NCBI GenBank assembly: GCA_002305925.1
Contig: DBRL01000017.1
Coordinates: 79,163-108,063 of the forward strand
Length of the DNA stretch: 28,901 bases
Direction: 5' to 3'
Source of the DNA: Candidatus Peregrinibacteria bacterium UBA1369
GTDB lineage: Bacteria; Patescibacteriota; Gracilibacteria; UBA1369
The notes beneath the pieces were generated by a model. The model ran no database searches, had not been told where the DNA came from, and saw only the letters and a program-made list of their open reading frames with translations. Shown in pieces: positions 1-7,556 of this stretch (position 1 is its first letter; each line of letters starts with the position of its first letter). Made by a program: the position numbers and the translations under genes.

Positions 1-111
1 AGGCAGGTGCTCAACAAAGCGCGGGCCCTCTTGAGCCGCGAAATTTCACTGGTGCGCGGGCAGACCGAGGAGGAAGTGGGGCGGCTGCTTGACGGTCTGC
101 CGGAATGGTGA
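1..111 (+). CDS. C-terminal fragment of an unknown protein
   Basis: Reading frame 1 is open from the window edge to a TGA at 109-111 and encodes 36 residues ending GRLLDGLPEW. The composition is charged and helical (ALLSREISLVRG, TEEEVGRLL), as expected of a real protein tail. Its start lies outside the window. It runs convergently toward the cupin gene, whose stop is at 143, leaving about 30 bases between the two stops. No family is recognisable from so little sequence. Confidence 0.5.
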   Translation, partial: RQVLNKARALLSREISLVRGQTEEEVGRLLDGLPEW

Positions 112-142
112 CGAACATTTTTTGGCAGTGTTGGCCGTATTT

Positions 143-541
143 TTATTCGCTTGTCTGGCCGTCGAAATCCTCTTCATTGGCTTCGGCCTCCGCTTTGGTG
201 GCGCGGACAATGCCGTCCTTGTGATGTGCGGGCGAGTAGATGGTGTAGAGATGCAGGGTTTCGCTGTCGGAAGTGTTGATCACATTGTGCTCGGCTCCGG
301 CCGGTACGATCACGGCCACGCCGTCTTCCATCAGGTGCTCGTTGCCGTCGATCAGGCATTTACCCTGCCCTTTTTCACAGCGGAAAAACTGGTCGTTTTC
401 GGCATGGATTTCCATCCCGATTTCCTCGCCCGGCTGCAGGGTCATTAGCACCAGCTGACTGTGTTTGGAGGTGTAAAGCACCTTGCGAAAATTGTTGTTT
501 TCCAGTGTGTCTTTTTCGATGTTGGCGGAAAATCCTTTCAT
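143..541 (-). CDS. Cupin-domain protein
   Basis: A 132-residue single-domain cupin (double-stranded beta-helix) protein. The first cupin motif is visible around GEEIGMEIHAENDQFF and GQGKCLIDGNEH, and the second around VIVPAGAEHNVINTSD; together they give His and Glu side chains suited to one divalent metal. Small cupins of this kind are often isomerases, dioxygenases or sugar-binding proteins, and nothing here fixes the substrate. The frame is open upstream to 658, but an extended -10 (TGA-TATAAT, 581-576) lies inside that extension, so the ATG at 541 is chosen, giving a leader of about 28 bases. The tail is acidic (EANEEDFDGQTSE). It is transcribed alone; the MFS gene upstream is separated by a hairpin. 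Confidence 0.85.
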   Translation of the reverse strand: MKGFSANIEKDTLENNNFRKVLYTSKHSQLVLMTLQPGEEIGMEIHAENDQFFRCEKGQGKCLIDGNEHLMEDGVAVIVPAGAEHNVINTSDSETLHLYTIYSPAHHKDGIVRATKAEAEANEEDFDGQTSE

Positions 542-575
542 GGTGTTGGGGGTTAAGGCTTTGGTATCGGCGGGA

Positions 576-581
576 ATTATA
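576..581 (-). promoter_or_regulatory. Extended -10 promoter of the cupin gene
   Basis: On the minus strand TGATATAAT reads as TGn plus a perfect TATAAT. No good -35 is seen 17 bases upstream (CCCATC), which is tolerable for an extended -10 promoter. It places the transcript start at about 569 and supports the ATG at 541. Confidence 0.5.
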
Positions 582-601
582 TCATACTTTTTGGGGTAGA
601 T

Positions 602-624
602 GGGACAGGAAAATATCCTGTCCC
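602..624. repeat. Perfect 9-bp hairpin between cupin and MFS genes
   Basis: GGGACAGGA (602-610) and TCCTGTCCC (616-624) are exact inverted copies around a 5-base AAATA loop. There is no U-run on either side, so it is not a standard intrinsic terminator. It lies just downstream of the MFS stop (minus strand) and could stabilise the 3' end or be a copy of a dispersed repeat. Confidence 0.55.
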
Positions 625-670
625 TCCACCGGCCAAGGCAGGGGGAGGGGGGCAGCATTTACCCGGTGTT

Positions 671-1921
671 CTAGGTCGCTGCGGCTTTTTTGCGGTGGGG
701 CAGCGTCAGGACAAAGAGCAGGAAGGCCAGCAGCGCGATGGCTGCGGCCACGCCAAAGGCAGGGGCCGGTCCATAGGCCGTCCAGAGCAGACCGGTGACA
801 ATGGAGGCCGGAATGTAAATTAGTCCGGTGACGAAATTATACAGTCCCAGGGCGCTGGCGCGGTGCTCCTCCGAGGTTAGTCCGCTGATATAAGCTTTAC
901 TGTGGCCTTCGTCGATGGCGTAAAAAACTCCATAAAGCAGGATCAGCACCGCCACGGCCAGTTTGCCGTCCAGCAGCATCAGGCCCAGACAGATCAGGGC
1001 ATAGAGCAGATACTCCAGGGCAATGATTTTGTGGCGGCCGATGCGGTCGCCCAGTTTGCCGACGGGGATGGAAACGAGGATGAAAGTGACATTAAAAAGC
1101 GCGTAGAGCAGTGGTACGTCGGTGAGGGTGAAGCCAACTTCATAGCCGCGAATCAGCAGAAAGGCAAAACTGAAATAACTGAGCGAAAAGAGGCTGGCTA
1201 CCTTGAGGTAATGGCGGAAGTCTTTTTCCAGTAGATGCCAGGTGGAAAAAAGCCCTGGGCGCAGTCTCGGCGCGACGCGCGGGGGATCCTTTACCGATAC
1301 GGCCAGGATGATTACTGCCAGCAATGCTGGGAAGAGGGCAATCCAGAAAAGCAGTTGAAAGGTTGCCAAACTTTCGCCCAGCATGGTCAGCAGTCCGTAG
1401 GCCAGCAGCGGTCCGAGTATGGCGCCGGCTTTGTCCAGCGTCTTGTGGAAACCGAAGACGTAGCCCAGTTTGCCGCGGTCGGCGATTGAGGCGATCAGGG
1501 CATCGCGCGGCGCGCCGCGAATCGATTTGCCCAGTCTCTCCACCACGCGGAAAGTGATTACGGCCTGCACGGTGACGGCAAAAACCAGCAGAATTTTGGC
1601 CAGCGTGGAGAAGGCGTAGCCGATCAGGGCAAAGATTTTTCTTTTGCCGCTGCGGTCGGAAAAATACCCCGACAGATAGTCCAGCGAAGAGGCGGCGAAG
1701 TCGGCCAGCCCTTCCATTAGGCCCAAAATGGCGTTGGAGGCCCCGAGGACGATAGTCAGAAAAACCGAAAGCACCGAAAAAATCATTTCCGAGCTGATGT
1801 CGGTCAGAAAACTGACCAATCCAAGCCAGAAAACAGGGATCGGTACGCCAAAAAAAGTTTTTTGACCGTTGGGGGCGTGGCCCGCGGTAGCGCCGGGGTG
1901 GATTTGAGAAGTGTTTGTCAT
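671..1921 (-). CDS. Major facilitator superfamily transporter
   Basis: An integral membrane transporter of about 416 residues with around 12 hydrophobic segments in two halves. The N-terminal half begins with a segment around VFWLGLVSFLTDISSEMIFS and carries the MFS loop 2-3 signature variant YFSDRSGKRK; the second half has the related KLGDRIGRHK loop, the usual pseudo-duplication of 6+6 helices. Conserved RVVERLGKSIRGAPRDALIA lies in the middle of the first half. Substrate cannot be read; relatives are annotated as drug or small-molecule exporters. The ORF opens at a TTG at 1957, but a -10 (TAAAAT, 1950-1945) lies between it and the ATG at 1921, so the ATG (MTNTSQIH) is chosen. Divergent from the gene at 2040. 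Confidence 0.88.
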   Translation of the reverse strand: MTNTSQIHPGATAGHAPNGQKTFFGVPIPVFWLGLVSFLTDISSEMIFSVLSVFLTIVLGASNAILGLMEGLADFAASSLDYLSGYFSDRSGKRKIFALIGYAFSTLAKILLVFAVTVQAVITFRVVERLGKSIRGAPRDALIASIADRGKLGYVFGFHKTLDKAGAILGPLLAYGLLTMLGESLATFQLLFWIALFPALLAVIILAVSVKDPPRVAPRLRPGLFSTWHLLEKDFRHYLKVASLFSLSYFSFAFLLIRGYEVGFTLTDVPLLYALFNVTFILVSIPVGKLGDRIGRHKIIALEYLLYALICLGLMLLDGKLAVAVLILLYGVFYAIDEGHSKAYISGLTSEEHRASALGLYNFVTGLIYIPASIVTGLLWTAYGPAPAFGVAAAIALLAFLLFVLTLPHRKKAAAT

Positions 1922-1944
1922 TTGTTTTTCTTTAGATTGAGTTG

Positions 1945-1974
1945 ATTTTATCGACAAATGATTTTTTTTGCCAG
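1945..1974 (-). promoter_or_regulatory. Promoter of the MFS gene
   Basis: CTGGCA (1974-1969), 18-bp spacer, TAAAAT (1950-1945) on the minus strand. The predicted start is about 15 bases before the ATG at 1921, with an A-rich AAAGAAAAACAA leader. The -35 matches only 4 of 6 positions. Confidence 0.4.
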
Positions 1975-1990
1975 CAGCTGGTCAGGAGCA

Positions 1991-2019
1991 TTGACATAAG
2001 AAGGAATTGTGGTTAAAAT
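1991..2019 (+). promoter_or_regulatory. Sigma70-type promoter of the gene at 2040
   Basis: Perfect TTGACA (1991-1996), 17-bp spacer, TAAAAT (2014-2019). The promoter covers the alternative TTG start at 2007, so translation must begin downstream, at the ATG at 2040. It lies back to back with the MFS promoter. Confidence 0.75.
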
Positions 2020-2039
2020 CCAGGTCTAAGCAAAGAATT

Positions 2040-2696
2040 ATGAAGTCTAATCCCTACATTTACGATATCCTGACTTATGCTCTGACCAATCATCTGCCGC
2101 TTTCGGAAGTGCAGTTGACGGAACAGGGTGATGAGCGTGAAGCGGTTGACCGAGAGGTTCAGGATTTGGCTATCGATGTCTTCAGCCGGATTATGGAGGT
2201 GGCCGGGGGACGTGGAATAGAGGAACTGATTCCTGGCATTCGGGCTCGACTTGCCGAACTCTTTGAACTGGATCAGCACTTTTTTGAGTTGCTGCCGGAG
2301 GAAAAAGAGCATCTCTTGGTTACAAGAGGTCGGGTTTTTGTACCGTTGACTGGTGGCAATCTTTTGGCCAAAATTCGTCTGGCAGTGGAAAAGGCCTTCA
2401 TTGCTCGAAGCCATAGTCTAACTCAGCAAAAGCGCGTAATTCGACTGGTATCACAGTTGACTGGGCCGCATCTTTGTGGTCAGGGCAAGGAACATGGCGA
2501 TCTGGTGTTTGAAATTTCCACACCGATGCTTAATGCACTGCAAATGGCAGTTCATCCGCCGTTACAAACAGCGGTAGTGCAGAGCGAACGATTTCAGAGC
2601 AGGCAGGAAGATGGCCTTTCTTTACCAAAAGCCCAGTCGCAGGCTCAACTGGAAGTGTTGAATCTGGACTGGGACGAGATTGAGTGGGAGCAGTAA
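2040..2696 (+). CDS. Hypothetical protein, 218 aa
   Basis: No family recognised. The protein is soluble and mostly helical, starts MKSNPYIYDILTYALTNHL, is rich in Glu, Leu and Gln, and ends in a strongly acidic motif LDWDEIEWEQ. No signal peptide or membrane segment is seen. The frame is open from a TTG at 2007, but that codon sits inside a TTGACA-17-TAAAAT promoter, so the ATG at 2040, about 14 bases after the predicted transcript start, is taken. It is monocistronic: the next gene is on the other strand and ends at 2708, leaving 11 bases between the stops. Confidence 0.75.
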   Translation: MKSNPYIYDILTYALTNHLPLSEVQLTEQGDEREAVDREVQDLAIDVFSRIMEVAGGRGIEELIPGIRARLAELFELDQHFFELLPEEKEHLLVTRGRVFVPLTGGNLLAKIRLAVEKAFIARSHSLTQQKRVIRLVSQLTGPHLCGQGKEHGDLVFEISTPMLNALQMAVHPPLQTAVVQSERFQSRQEDGLSLPKAQSQAQLEVLNLDWDEIEWEQ

Positions 2697-2707
2697 ACTT
2701 TGAATTC

Positions 2708-3472
2708 TTACTCTGTTGCTTTTTCCTCTTTGGCCGGGGCTGGCAGGGCATTGAGGGCGACGAGCAGGTCATCGGCGGCCTGTTCTTTATCTTTTTCTTT
2801 TTCAGCCTTGCCGGCGGGGGCTTCACGTTTTTTCTCGGTCTTCGGGTCAATTTCGTTATACCATTGACCGGTTTCTATTTTGGTAGATTTGGCCAGTTTG
2901 TCGCGCAGGGCGTCGCGTGTCTCTTTGTTTTCATCGGTTTGGGGCACCAGTTTCAGACGCTTGATGGCCTCTGCCCGCAGGAAATTGCGGCCGTCGGGGA
3001 TGGCGGTCAGGTATTCCAGTTCCAGGGTGAGGTGGGAGGGTGCATTGAAGGAAACTGCCTTGGTTTTCTCGTCGACCGTGGTATGGGCCTTGCGAAATGC
3101 GTCCAGTTTCTCCTTGAGGGCGGAACCTTTGATCGTTGGGGGAGTAGGGGCTTCTTGTCCTTCTTCCTTCAGTCCCATTTCTGCCCGTCTGGAGGCGGCG
3201 ATGGCGTCATGTAAATCTTTGCTGTCTGTCTCATAGGGGAAGCGTCTGAGCATCATGATGGCCTGGCCGCGGATGACATTGCGGCCCTGGGGAGTTGCTG
3301 GGTCTTCGGTGCTGACTTCGTTGCCTTCTTTGTCCTTGTATTTCTTTTCAATGGCATTGGGTTCGCCCTTGAGGGTAGGTTCGGCAGACGTGGCTCTGAC
3401 TTCGCTCCAGAGATAGACCAGCCGGGATGGCTGTTCGGAGGCGGGGGTGGCTTGGGGGTATGATTTTTGCAT
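2708..3472 (-). CDS. Hypothetical charged protein with an internal duplication
   Basis: 254 residues, no signal peptide or membrane segment, very rich in Lys and Glu with a low-complexity tail (PAGKAEKEKDKEQAADD). Two halves contain related helical units: PQGRNVIRGQAIMMLRRFP (residues 61-79) followed by a DSKDLHDAIAAS helix, and PDGRNFLRAEAIKRLKLVP (159-177) followed by an ENKETRDALRDKLAKS helix. The shared pattern is GRN-xx-R-xx-AI-xx-L-xxx-P then a charged helix. Such a repeat suggests a binding or scaffold role, but no function is known to me. It has its own good promoter just after the SLH gene on the same strand, so it need not be co-transcribed with it. Confidence 0.75.
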   Translation of the reverse strand: MQKSYPQATPASEQPSRLVYLWSEVRATSAEPTLKGEPNAIEKKYKDKEGNEVSTEDPATPQGRNVIRGQAIMMLRRFPYETDSKDLHDAIAASRRAEMGLKEEGQEAPTPPTIKGSALKEKLDAFRKAHTTVDEKTKAVSFNAPSHLTLELEYLTAIPDGRNFLRAEAIKRLKLVPQTDENKETRDALRDKLAKSTKIETGQWYNEIDPKTEKKREAPAGKAEKEKDKEQAADDLLVALNALPAPAKEEKATE

Positions 3473-3507
3473 AAAGCTGTGGTTAGTTTTTGTTTAACAA
3501 TCATTAT

Positions 3508-3536
3508 ATTATAAAACTAATCAATCTATTCGTCAA
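3508..3536 (-). promoter_or_regulatory. Promoter of the duplicated-domain gene
   Basis: TTGACG (3536-3531), 17-bp spacer, TATAAT (3513-3508) on the minus strand, giving a leader of about 28 bases before the ATG at 3472. The -35 overlaps the last codons of the SLH gene, whose stop is at 3526. Confidence 0.7.
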
Positions 3537-4719
3537 TGCGGTGGTGACGATTTCTTTTACGGCGTTTGGTACCCCGTGATCGGAGTAGCCATAAGGTGAA
3601 TACTGCTCCCAGGCCGGGGATGATTGAGCTGAACCAGGGTACGGTCAACATGGCTCCCAGCAGATTGCTTTGCAGCTCCTGATTGTCGCTGTCCTGACTG
3701 CTTGATTGATCTTTATTGGCGTCCAGTACCTGTTCAGATCTAAGATAGACGTAGTTGTGGGCGTCGGGATCGTCGAAGGAAACGAATTCTTTTTGCTTGA
3801 GCATTCTGGCCAGCATGACGGCTGTTTCACCGCGACTGAGATTGCTTTTGGGGCGGAAAACGTTTTTGCCGGCGCTGTTTTTGCTGCCATAGACCAGACC
3901 CAGCTCGCGCCCTTGGTAAATATAATCATAGAACCATTCGTCGCGGGAAACGTCCTGAAAATATTCTGTGCCGTTGATGATTTGTATTGCTTCGGGTTTT
4001 TGAAGATTGACCAGTATTTTGGCGGCTTCGGCCCGGGTGATCGGTTTGTCGCCATGGAAATTGCCGTCGTCATAACCGTCGACGATGCCCAATTCGCTGG
4101 CGGTATAGACGGTGTTTTTGTACCAGAGCTCGCTGTCGGCAGACAGATCTTGGAATTGTCGGGTTGGCGGATTGCGCTGATCCCATTTTTTGATTTCGAT
4201 ACAGCTGCTGAGCAGGCTCATTTTCAGGAACTCGGCGCGGGTGATCGATTGTTCGGGTCGGAATTCATTGGCCTGATTTGTATTGACGGCGAAGCCGCGG
4301 ACGATAATTTCTCCGTGACTGGTGGTTTCGGCCAGCATCTGTACGGCGTTTCGGGCGAAATGGTTTTTTAGATCAGGGAAAATGGTTTCGGCGGGATGGC
4401 TGAACAGACAGCCAAGGCAGTAATTCTGTTCCCGGGTAAGATTGCTGGTTAGAGTTGTTGCCGGTGCGGGTAGCTCCTCAGCTGCGGAATGCAGATATTG
4501 GCTGCTTCCGCCCAGTATTCCTCCAAAACCGCCGCCTCCCAGGCCACTGCCGGATCCAATGGAGCCGCCGCCACCTGGCAGTGGGGGCCGGTCGAGGTAG
4601 GGGTTGCCGGAGGATTGGCCCTGGACGATCTCTGTCGCGCTGAGTAATTGGCCCAAGAGGGCGAGGCTGATAAGGATACTCAACAGGCTCGTGCCTGTGC
4701 GGGTATTTTTCGCTGTCAT
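3526..4719 (-). CDS. Secreted SLH-domain surface protein with C-terminal membrane anchor
   Basis: 397 residues. An N-terminal signal or anchor segment (SLLSILISLALLGQLL, residues 11-26) is followed by a Gly/Ser-rich linker (49-72), then three S-layer homology repeats at about 115-170, 189-238 and 254-308. Each ends in the SLH pattern TRAEF/TRAEA/SRGET; the second contains GIVDGYDDGNFHGDKPITRAE. A CLGC motif (101-104) precedes the repeats. A hydrophobic segment (about 361-379) and an Arg/Lys-rich end (RSRGTKRRKRNRHHR) would hold the C-terminus in the membrane. SLH repeats usually bind cell-wall polymers, so the protein probably links envelope layers. No LPXTG motif is seen. It is transcribed from a good promoter with a leader of about 75 bases. 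Confidence 0.88.
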   Translation of the reverse strand: MTAKNTRTGTSLLSILISLALLGQLLSATEIVQGQSSGNPYLDRPPLPGGGGSIGSGSGLGGGGFGGILGGSSQYLHSAAEELPAPATTLTSNLTREQNYCLGCLFSHPAETIFPDLKNHFARNAVQMLAETTSHGEIIVRGFAVNTNQANEFRPEQSITRAEFLKMSLLSSCIEIKKWDQRNPPTRQFQDLSADSELWYKNTVYTASELGIVDGYDDGNFHGDKPITRAEAAKILVNLQKPEAIQIINGTEYFQDVSRDEWFYDYIYQGRELGLVYGSKNSAGKNVFRPKSNLSRGETAVMLARMLKQKEFVSFDDPDAHNYVYLRSEQVLDANKDQSSSQDSDNQELQSNLLGAMLTVPWFSSIIPGLGAVFTLWLLRSRGTKRRKRNRHHRIDE

Positions 4720-4746
4720 GTTTTTGTTTAAATACTTTTATTTGAC

Positions 4747-4781
4747 CGCTCTCGATAAACCGGATCCCTTTGTACGGCCGG
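4747..4781. repeat. Inverted repeat in the SLH leader
   Basis: AAACCGG and CCGGTTT form a 7-bp inverted repeat with a 14-base loop inside the untranslated leader of the SLH transcript, between its promoter and the ATG at 4719. It could be a 5' stability hairpin; no riboswitch class is recognised. Confidence 0.35.
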
Positions 4782-4802
4782 TTTACTTCAGGCAGTCCTG
4801 AT

Positions 4803-4831
4803 ATTATAAAATAAAACATTGCGCTTGGCAA
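4803..4831 (-). promoter_or_regulatory. Promoter of the SLH gene
   Basis: TTGCCA (4831-4826), 17-bp spacer, TATAAT (4808-4803) on the minus strand. The predicted transcript starts about 75 bases before the ATG at 4719. Confidence 0.7.
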
Positions 4832-4912
4832 GGGCGAGGCTGTTGAATAATGTCCGAAGGCTATGCGGCTGTTCTTTTCGCGCTGTCCAAGTCGCTTTGG
4901 GCGTTTTTTTAG

Positions 4913-5932
4913 CTATGAGGTAAGCTGCTTTTTGAGAAAAAATTCGTCATAAATTTCGCCGACCAGTTCTTCCAGCAAATCTTCCATGGTGGCCAGGCCG
5001 ATGTGGCGGCCCCGTTCGTCTTTGACTATGGCAATGTGTACGCGGGTTTGCTGCATTTGTTGAAAGAGGGTGGTGACGTGAACTTTGGCGGAGACAAAGA
5101 GCGGTTGGCTGATCAGGCCCTGCAGGGAGCCGTGACGTCGGCCGACCAGACTTTTTACGTTGAGCAATCCCTTCACCCGGCCGCCTTTGGAGACGAGCGG
5201 CAATCTGGTATAGCCGTGGACGCGAAATTCTTTAACGGCCTGATCCATGGTGCAGTCTTCCGGTAGTTTGGCGACTCGCGCAAGCGGTATCATCACATTA
5301 CGGACGGTTTTGTCGCCGAAATGAAAGACGTGGTGAATGATTTTTTTTTCCAAAGTTTTAATTTGTCCTTCCTCCTGACTGAGCGTGGCCAATTCCTTGA
5401 TTTTCCAGTCGGTGACCAAAACGGCTTTTTTGCCCTGTTTGATGCCTTTCAGGCGCAGGATCCAGCCGGCCAGGAGTGTAAAAAGCCTGGTCAGAGGGTT
5501 AAAAACGATGGTCAGAAAATAGAGGATAGCGGCTCTTTTGGAGGCCACTTTGCGGGCGTCGGCCAGCGCTGTTGATTTGGGGATGATGTCACCGAAAATA
5601 ATGATCAGAAAGGTGATCGCTCCTACGGCCAGCGACACGCCCAGTTGATGAAAAACGCTGTCGGCGGCCAGTGCCGTGACCGCCGAGAGGGCGACGTTGA
5701 CGATATTGTTGCCGATCAGAATGGTGATCAGGGTGCGGTTCATGTCTCTTTTGAGACTGAAAATCCGCTTGATGTTGCGGACTTTTTGCCTTTTCATCTC
5801 CGCCAGATCGAGGCTGTCCAGTCTGGTCAGCGCGGTCTCCATGCCGGAAAACCAGCCTGACCAGTAAATCAGTATCACAATCAGCACGGCCAGCGCTGTC
5901 AGCTGAATTAGTTGCTCAGTTGGGATAGGCAT
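4913..5932 (-). CDS. CNNM/CorC-family membrane protein with CBS pair
   Basis: 339 residues. Residues 1-160 form a DUF21/CNNM membrane domain with several hydrophobic segments, the ETALTRLDSLDLAEMKRQ motif after helix 1 (FSGMETA) and the signature GDIIPKSTALADARKVA around 114-130. Residues about 205-265 (GDKTVRNVMIPLARV) and 270-325 (LATMEDLLEELVGEIYDE) are the two CBS repeats that bind adenine nucleotides in this family. The C-terminal CorC/HlyC domain found in longer members is absent; the protein ends soon after CBS2 (FFLKKQLTS). The family is linked to magnesium or cobalt efflux and, in older literature, named hemolysin-like; transport here is inferred. It has its own extended -10 promoter, downstream of the helicase gene. 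Confidence 0.88.
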   Translation of the reverse strand: MPIPTEQLIQLTALAVLIVILIYWSGWFSGMETALTRLDSLDLAEMKRQKVRNIKRIFSLKRDMNRTLITILIGNNIVNVALSAVTALAADSVFHQLGVSLAVGAITFLIIIFGDIIPKSTALADARKVASKRAAILYFLTIVFNPLTRLFTLLAGWILRLKGIKQGKKAVLVTDWKIKELATLSQEEGQIKTLEKKIIHHVFHFGDKTVRNVMIPLARVAKLPEDCTMDQAVKEFRVHGYTRLPLVSKGGRVKGLLNVKSLVGRRHGSLQGLISQPLFVSAKVHVTTLFQQMQQTRVHIAIVKDERGRHIGLATMEDLLEELVGEIYDEFFLKKQLTS

Positions 5933-5964
5933 GGATGGCGATAAAGTGATGCCAAAACAGCCCC

Positions 5965-5970
5965 ATTATA
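5965..5970 (-). promoter_or_regulatory. Extended -10 promoter of the CNNM gene
   Basis: TGT-TATAAT on the minus strand, between the helicase stop (5981) and the CNNM ATG (5932). The matching -35 position (GGCGAC) is poor and falls inside the helicase gene. Confidence 0.5.
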
Positions 5971-5980
5971 ACATGCTGTT

Positions 5981-7354
5981 CTAAGTCGTCGCCACCAGAC
6001 TGAGGGCGGTGCCGGTTTTGTCGGCGCGGCCTGTCCTGCCGATGCGATGGACATAGTCGTCGTAGGTGGCCGGCAGGTCATAATTGACCACGTGGCTGAT
6101 GCAGTCGATGTCCAGGCCGCGTGCGGCGATGTCCGTGGCGATCAGGATGTCGATTTCACCTTTTTTGAAGCCCTGCAGGGCGCGCAGGCGGTAGTTTTGT
6201 GATTTGTCGCTGTGGATGGAATCCGCGCGGAAGCCCTTTTGCCGTAATTTGCGGGAAAGTTTTTCCACGCCGTGGCGGGTGCGGCCGAAAACGAGGATTT
6301 TTTCGAAGCCCGGGCGGTTCAGCAGTTCGGTCAGCACGTCAACTTTGTCCTGATGTTCGCTGACCGGCACGATTTCCTGCTGGACGTTTTTGGCGGTGTC
6401 GCGCGTCTTGACCGATACGGTCAGAGGGTTTTTTAGAAATTGTTCCACCAGACCGGCCACTTCGCGCTCCATGGTGGCGGTGAAAAACATGGTCTGGCGG
6501 TTTTTGGGCAGGGCGGCGAAAACTGTTTTCATGTCGTTGATAAAGCCCATATCGACCATACGGTCGGCTTCGTCCAGCACCACGTTCTGAAAGCGGTCCA
6601 GATAGAGCCAGCGGCGTTTCATCAGATCCAGCACGCGGCCGGGGGTGCCGACCAGAAAGTTGAAGGGTGTCTTGATGCTGCGGGCCTGCTGAAACATGCT
6701 GGTGCCGCCGATGCAGAGTATCGAGCCGATATTCATGCCGCGGCTGAGCTGGTCGAGGTTTTCTTTGATCTGGACGGCCAGTTCGCGGGTGGGGGTGAGG
6801 ATAATGGCTTTCTGGGTGCGGTCACCGAGGATTTTGTTGAGCAGGGGGAGGGCGAAGGCGGCGGTCTTGCCGGTGCCGGTATTGGCCAGGCCGATCACGT
6901 CGCGGCCCTGCAGCAGCAGGGGAATGGTCTGATCCTGAATCGGGGTGGGGGTGGTATAGCCGGCTTTTTGGACGTTGGCGGTCAGGCGCGGGTCCAGGCC
7001 GAAATCGGCGAAACTGTTGATTTGCTGATAGGCCGCTTCCGGCGCGGCGGAGCTTTCGCTCTGCAGTTTGCGCATGAACTGGTGGATGTCCAGCTCTTTG
7101 GCGGCGCGGCGGCTTGGGCGGTTGTTGCCGTTGTGGCCTTGGTGGCTTTGGTGACGCGATCTGCCGGCACCGAAGCGCGGACCGCTGGCGGTGAAGGGGG
7201 CGCTGCTGCCCGCGATGTGGGGGCTAGTGGCGGCGGTGGTCGTCGTGCCGCTGGTGGCGGAGTGGCCGGGCTGCTGGTTTGTCTCTCCCGACGGGCGTGC
7301 TGGTCCATATGAGCGGAAGTGGCGGCGTTGTCGGCTGATTGGTCTGTTGTACAC
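5981..7354 (-). CDS. DEAD-box ATP-dependent RNA helicase
   Basis: 457 residues, superfamily 2 RNA helicase. Residues 1-85 are a low-complexity Arg/Ser/Thr/Gly-rich tail typical of RNA-contacting extensions. Core motifs in order: Q motif (SFADFGL...TPTPIQ, 114-140), motif I ANTGTGKT (157-164), Ia PTRELA (188-193), GG and TPGR (237-240), II DEAD (261-264), III TAT (292-294), IV ILVFGRTR, V ATDIAARGLD (406-415), VI HRIGRTGR (436-443). It unwinds short RNA duplexes, probably in ribosome assembly or mRNA turnover. The protein stops 14 residues after motif VI (GTALSLVATT), earlier than most relatives, which continue through a last helix. The start is a GTG at 7354 about 33 bases after a predicted promoter. 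Confidence 0.93.
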   Translation of the reverse strand: MYNRPISRQRRHFRSYGPARPSGETNQQPGHSATSGTTTTAATSPHIAGSSAPFTASGPRFGAGRSRHQSHQGHNGNNRPSRRAAKELDIHQFMRKLQSESSAAPEAAYQQINSFADFGLDPRLTANVQKAGYTTPTPIQDQTIPLLLQGRDVIGLANTGTGKTAAFALPLLNKILGDRTQKAIILTPTRELAVQIKENLDQLSRGMNIGSILCIGGTSMFQQARSIKTPFNFLVGTPGRVLDLMKRRWLYLDRFQNVVLDEADRMVDMGFINDMKTVFAALPKNRQTMFFTATMEREVAGLVEQFLKNPLTVSVKTRDTAKNVQQEIVPVSEHQDKVDVLTELLNRPGFEKILVFGRTRHGVEKLSRKLRQKGFRADSIHSDKSQNYRLRALQGFKKGEIDILIATDIAARGLDIDCISHVVNYDLPATYDDYVHRIGRTGRADKTGTALSLVATT

Positions 7355-7392
7355 TGTGAAATTGAGCTACTAAATTGAATCGGAACTCGCAA

Positions 7393-7420
7393 AGTCTACA
7401 AGAATTTTCGGAAAAGTCAA
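7393..7420 (-). promoter_or_regulatory. Promoter of the DEAD-box helicase gene
   Basis: TTGACT (7420-7415), 16-bp spacer, TAGACT (7398-7393) on the minus strand. The predicted start lies about 32 bases upstream of the GTG at 7354. Confidence 0.5.
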
Positions 7421-7522
7421 CTAAATGGGTGAGTGGTGTTGCCCAAGCGGAAAATTTATGTTGAAACGGGTTGCGCGCGCAAAGAAAACTGTAATCTTTA
7501 GGCCAGGGCGTCAAGTTGACAG

Positions 7523-7556
7523 CAAAGAAAAAGCCCGTCCGGGTGGAGGGGCTTTT
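7523..7556. terminator. Repeated terminator-like hairpin, copy 1
   Basis: AAAAGCCC and GGGCTTTT form an 8-bp stem around a GC-rich loop; T-runs follow on both strands, so it can end transcripts from either side. The 34 bases of this element recur exactly at 11857-11890, and both copies are followed closely by CGCAGCTT. Here it lies about 230 bases past the stop of the endonuclease-like gene and upstream of the helicase promoter. The rest of 7421-7784 is GC- and G-rich and shows no gene. Confidence 0.6.

Noticed and set aside
2007..2039. TTG start extending the gene at 2040 by 11 codons
   Set aside because: The codon lies in the spacer of a TTGACA-17-TAAAAT promoter, so it would be upstream of the transcript start.
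4885..4910. GTCCAA/TTGGGC stem followed by seven T on the plus strand
   Set aside because: It looks like a terminator, but no plus-strand gene ends before it and the minus strand lacks a U-run, so it would not serve the CNNM gene.
6440..7312. 290-codon plus-strand ORF
   Set aside because: It is antisense to the DEAD-box helicase, whose motifs are complete; the frame is Gly/Ala/His-rich as expected for a shadow of GC-rich coding DNA.
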